Of a stretch of DNA of 38,346 bases, positions 35,949-38,346 are shown piece by piece. Within the stretch, counting starts at the first letter, position 1; every line of letters starts with the position of its first letter. The stretch is from a virus. A model generated the notes under the pieces. The model worked only from the letters and a program-made list of their open reading frames with translations, searched no databases and was not told the DNA's origin. The DNA lies in IMG/VR virus record IMGVR_UViG_3300030104_005592, positions 1 to 38,346 of that record; one strand, 5' to 3'. A program made the position numbers and the translations under genes.

Positions 35949-36124
35949 TATTTCTTACCTCCGCCAGCGTTGCGCTTGGAGGCGCGGGCAGCCGCCAGAG
36001 CCATGATGAGCATGAGTCCGCCAGCAGCGATAAGGGCATCGGCCAGGCCGAATCTGAGATACAGGCCATAGGTCATCGCCCCGAAACCGGCAAGGCCCAG
36101 GGTGTCGATCAGATAAGTGCGCAT
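35948..36124 (-). CDS. Small membrane protein between TerL and portal
   Basis: A 58-residue protein from ATG 36124, adjacent to the TerL stop (36125-36127), to TAA 35950, overlapping the portal start. MRTYLIDTLGLAGFGAMTYG, then ADALIAAGGLMLIMALAAAR gives one or two hydrophobic segments, followed by a basic tail (ASKRNAGGGKK). Short membrane genes at this spot occur in other HK97-like phages and are of unknown role. Confidence 0.72.
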   Translation of the reverse strand: MRTYLIDTLGLAGFGAMTYGLYLRFGLADALIAAGGLMLIMALAAARASKRNAGGGKK

Positions 36125-37843
36125 TTACATCACCAGGATGTCGTCGTCAGAAAGGGTATCCAGTACGCTTTCGCCTACTTGGGCGTTCGCCAGTGCGCGG
36201 CCTATGGCCATAATGAGAGCCACCGCGCCATCGATCTTGTTGTGATCGCCCTGCTTGATCGGGCGGACCACGTCGTCATTGCCAGGCAGGTACTTGCCAA
36301 CCACGTTGCCAACACACCAGGTCATGATCGGATTGCCGTCATGGTGGAACCGGCCAGAGACGATCGCGGCCTCCAGCTCCTTCATTCCATCGGACATGTT
36401 GGTGTAGTTCTGAACCATGGTGATCGGGTTCAGTCCCTCGTCGTCCAGCTGGTGCGAGAGGTTCGCGGCGCCGTGTGGGTCAATGGGTGCCTCTTGCGCC
36501 GGCGTTTCCAGATTGGCTTCCTTGGCGCATTCCAGGATTTCCCGGTAGTCAACTTCGCTGCCGTCTGTGGCGTCCAGGTGCTTGGACTCAATCCAGCCCT
36601 GGTATCGCTCGCCGAGCCGGCGGTCTTCATTGTCGAACGCGGTGTCTTCCGGTACCCAGAATCTCGGGCTGACGCAGTAGTAATGCGTCTTGCCATCTAC
36701 CTGGCGGCTGAACAGCCGGGCCATGCTGTTCATGTCGAGCTTTCGCGCAAGGTCGAAAGCCAGAATGCAATCCTCGCCGCGGAACTGGTCGATCGTGAGC
36801 GATCGGTCCTCGCAGCGTTTCCAGTCCTCCATGTTGAAGAACCCCTCTTTCGAGGAGACCCACACATTGAGGTGCTTGGTCTTGTACTTGTTCGCCAGCC
36901 GGGCCCGGGCCACTGCCTTGTCGCGCTGGCTCTTCAGGTAGTCGAGCTTTACCGAAACGCCGGCGTTTGGGTTGGCCTTGAGAATGGCCTCGTCGGTAGT
37001 CCAGTCGTCTTTCGGATCGATGGTGTAGATGATGGCGAACAGCTCGTCATCCTGGCTGGTGCCTTCCAGCATCTCGATGGCGCGTTCCCGCATTTCATAA
37101 CAGGGCCCGGCGATGTCGAAACCCGCGGTGGTTATCACCCAAAGCAACGGCTGCGATCGGGCGCCCATGCCAGTGATCATCGTGTCGTAAAGGCGCGAGT
37201 CAGGATGTTCGTGATACTCGTCGATGATGGACATCGAGGGGCTGGAGCCGTCGCCCGGGTCTCCGATCACCGGTTCGAAAACGCTTCCATCCCCGCGCTC
37301 CAGCTTCTTTGCCCAGGGCACGATGCCAAATCGGTTGCGCAGGTTTGGCAGTTTTTTGGCCATCTTCAGGGCAGGGCGGAAAACCTCCCAGGCCTGTTTC
37401 TCGCTGGTGGCACCGCAATAGACCTCGGCGCCATATTCTTTATCTGCGCAGAAGGCGTACAACCCGGCGCCGGCCACCTTGATGGACTTGCCGTTCTTCC
37501 TGGGGACCTCTTCGTAGACTTCCCGGAACCGACGGAGCTTATCCTTCTTCCGGATCCACCCGAACACCATCGAGAAGCTGAACAGCTGCCAGGGCTCAAG
37601 GACGATCCGCTGGTTGCCTCTGGCCCACTCCCCTTTGGTATGGGGGAGGAGCTGGACGAACCTGCAGGCCCTTTCCGCCAGGTCCCGGTCGAACCGATAC
37701 GGATAGCTCTTTGCTTTCGCTGCCTTCAGGTCATTCAGGTGTCGGGCACAAGCTGCCTTCACGTAGCTGCAGGCGACGATCCGGCCACCTACCACATCGC
37801 GGGCGTACTTCTGCGCCGCGTTCACATTGGGGTAGGCGCTCAT
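36125..37843 (-). CDS. Large terminase subunit, HK97 type
   Basis: Protein of 572 residues. ATPase: Walker A VPRKNGKS (113-120), Walker [12 protein letters not shown] (D208/E209). Nuclease domain: first acidic residue D364 in [12 protein letters not shown], with further Asp residues near the C-terminus. It packages the genome and cuts concatemers at cos. Starts 3 bases after the TerS stop. Confidence 0.96.
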   Translation of the reverse strand: MSAYPNVNAAQKYARDVVGGRIVACSYVKAACARHLNDLKAAKAKSYPYRFDRDLAERACRFVQLLPHTKGEWARGNQRIVLEPWQLFSFSMVFGWIRKKDKLRRFREVYEEVPRKNGKSIKVAGAGLYAFCADKEYGAEVYCGATSEKQAWEVFRPALKMAKKLPNLRNRFGIVPWAKKLERGDGSVFEPVIGDPGDGSSPSMSIIDEYHEHPDSRLYDTMITGMGARSQPLLWVITTAGFDIAGPCYEMRERAIEMLEGTSQDDELFAIIYTIDPKDDWTTDEAILKANPNAGVSVKLDYLKSQRDKAVARARLANKYKTKHLNVWVSSKEGFFNMEDWKRCEDRSLTIDQFRGEDCILAFDLARKLDMNSMARLFSRQVDGKTHYYCVSPRFWVPEDTAFDNEDRRLGERYQGWIESKHLDATDGSEVDYREILECAKEANLETPAQEAPIDPHGAANLSHQLDDEGLNPITMVQNYTNMSDGMKELEAAIVSGRFHHDGNPIMTWCVGNVVGKYLPGNDDVVRPIKQGDHNKIDGAVALIMAIGRALANAQVGESVLDTLSDDDILVM

Positions 37844-37846
37844 AGG

Positions 37847-38296
37847 TTAGAACTCGTCGAATTCGTTGCCCTCGTTTTTGCCGTCGTCATTTGCTCCGCC
37901 ACCGCCGAGCATTCTCATCCTGGTAAGCGGATCCAGCCCGAGCAGTGAGCCCAGTCTTGAAAGCTGCTGCACTGACTTGTCGCGGACGTTCACAACCGGG
38001 TGCATCTTCTCGCTGCCATCAGCGGTCGGGAGCGTTAATCCCTCGTTGGCAATCCGGATCTCGGCATCGAGCATCAACTGCCAGGCGTTGCAGTAGGCTT
38101 GAAGCAGTGGGGCGTCTTCGACTTCGAAGGTGCCGCGATCGATCAGAACCTTCGATTGTTGTTTCCAGATTCTCCGGGCTGCGTCACCCATCAATTCTTC
38201 GGGAGGATTGATCCGAGTGATCGAGCTTTTCTGAGTGCCAACCGACTTCCGTTTTCGGCCTCCGCCGGAGGCGCGAACTGGAGCGTTGTTGTTCAA
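37847..38296 (-). CDS. Small terminase subunit, P27 family
   Basis: Protein of 149 residues. Basic N-terminus (SGGGRKRKSVGTQKS), core PPEELMGDAARRIWKQQSKV, then LLQAYCNAWQLMLDAEIRIA, and the C-terminal LSRLGSLLGLDPLTRMRM, which fits the P27 family. It recognises cos/pac DNA and regulates TerL. Upstream only 50 bases remain to the window end. Confidence 0.93.
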   Translation of the reverse strand: MNNNAPVRASGGGRKRKSVGTQKSSITRINPPEELMGDAARRIWKQQSKVLIDRGTFEVEDAPLLQAYCNAWQLMLDAEIRIANEGLTLPTADGSEKMHPVVNVRDKSVQQLSRLGSLLGLDPLTRMRMLGGGGANDDGKNEGNEFDEF

Positions 38297-38346
38297 CCAG
38301 GACCTCCGGAAAAAGTTTCGTTATTTCTCACGCAAAAAAAAACGAC
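38297..38346. other. Right end, probable cos-side segment (with bases 1-45 on the left)
   Basis: Non-coding 50 bases before TerS with a run of nine A near the end (GCAAAAAAAAACGAC). Bases 1-45 at the left end hold GTCCGCTGGAC (3-13), an inverted repeat, and a CCCACCCCCGGGT stretch after it. Joined, these 95 bases lie between the HNH gene and TerS, where cos is expected. No direct terminal repeat between the two window ends is visible. Confidence 0.4.

Noticed and set aside
35894-37948. Open frame of 684 codons on the plus strand
   Set aside because: Antisense to TerL and portal, whose Walker motifs and portal motifs are clear. High third-position GC keeps the opposite frame open.
1-38346. 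CRISPR array or cas genes
   Set aside because: The only regular repeats are the origin iterons at 5268-5421 and operators at 25-bp spacing; no repeat-spacer series and no Cas-like protein.
1-38346. Insertion sequence or transposase
   Set aside because: No DDE transposase or terminal inverted repeats seen. The mobile nucleases present are HNH types.

Overview
The window reads as one complete genome of a lambda-like temperate phage with a long-tailed (siphovirus) layout. No flanking host chromosome is visible. An HNH endonuclease at the left end and the small terminase subunit at the right end become neighbours when the ends are joined, which is the normal HNH-TerS-TerL order of cos phages, so the window ends probably lie at or near cos. 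The integrase and an attP that copies the 3' half of an elongator tRNA-Met lie in the middle of the molecule, as expected for virion or circular phage DNA. High GC, a CsrA homologue and HK97/lambda-type structural genes point to a gammaproteobacterial host, possibly a marine one such as Marinobacter; that host guess is weak.

Layout. (1) 46-3041, minus strand: HNH endonuclease, a small acidic protein, nested Rz/Rz1 spanins, two holin-like membrane proteins, a GH24 lysozyme, then a large unknown protein in the usual place of a late antiterminator. (2) 3038-7204, minus: YbcO-like nuclease, zinc protein, lambda P/O-position replication genes with an iteron origin inside the O-like gene, a Rha/ANT-type regulator, RusA resolvase and a tRNA with every hallmark of an initiator tRNA. 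(3) 7678-11128, immunity region: Cro-like repressor (minus); CI-like repressor, HipA-like kinase and DUF3037 protein (plus); HicA/HicB toxin-antitoxin (minus). Five copies of one 15-bp operator sit on two divergent promoters, three at cro/cI and two at 11054-11093. (4) 11128-18877, plus: a long early operon of small overlapping genes (LuxR-type HTH protein, CsrA, HNH protein, DHH phosphoesterase, several small Cys-rich proteins) ending in an excisionase candidate and integrase, then attP. (5) 19201-38296, minus: tail spike, tail tip (J, NlpC/P60, L, M), tape measure, a membrane-protein moron, an HNH homing-type endonuclease, frameshifted tail chaperones G/GT, tail tube, a KilA-N moron, head-tail connectors, HK97-fold capsid, protease, portal, TerL and TerS.

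The plan mirrors lambda: a pR-like promoter drives cro and then replication and late genes leftward, a pL-like promoter drives the operon that ends in xis-int-att rightward, and the genes between cI and pL (rexA/rexB in lambda) are here a HipA-like kinase and a DUF3037 protein. That pair, the five-operator circuit, the initiator-like tRNA, the phage CsrA and a dispersed polar octamer resembling Chi are the points most worth following up.
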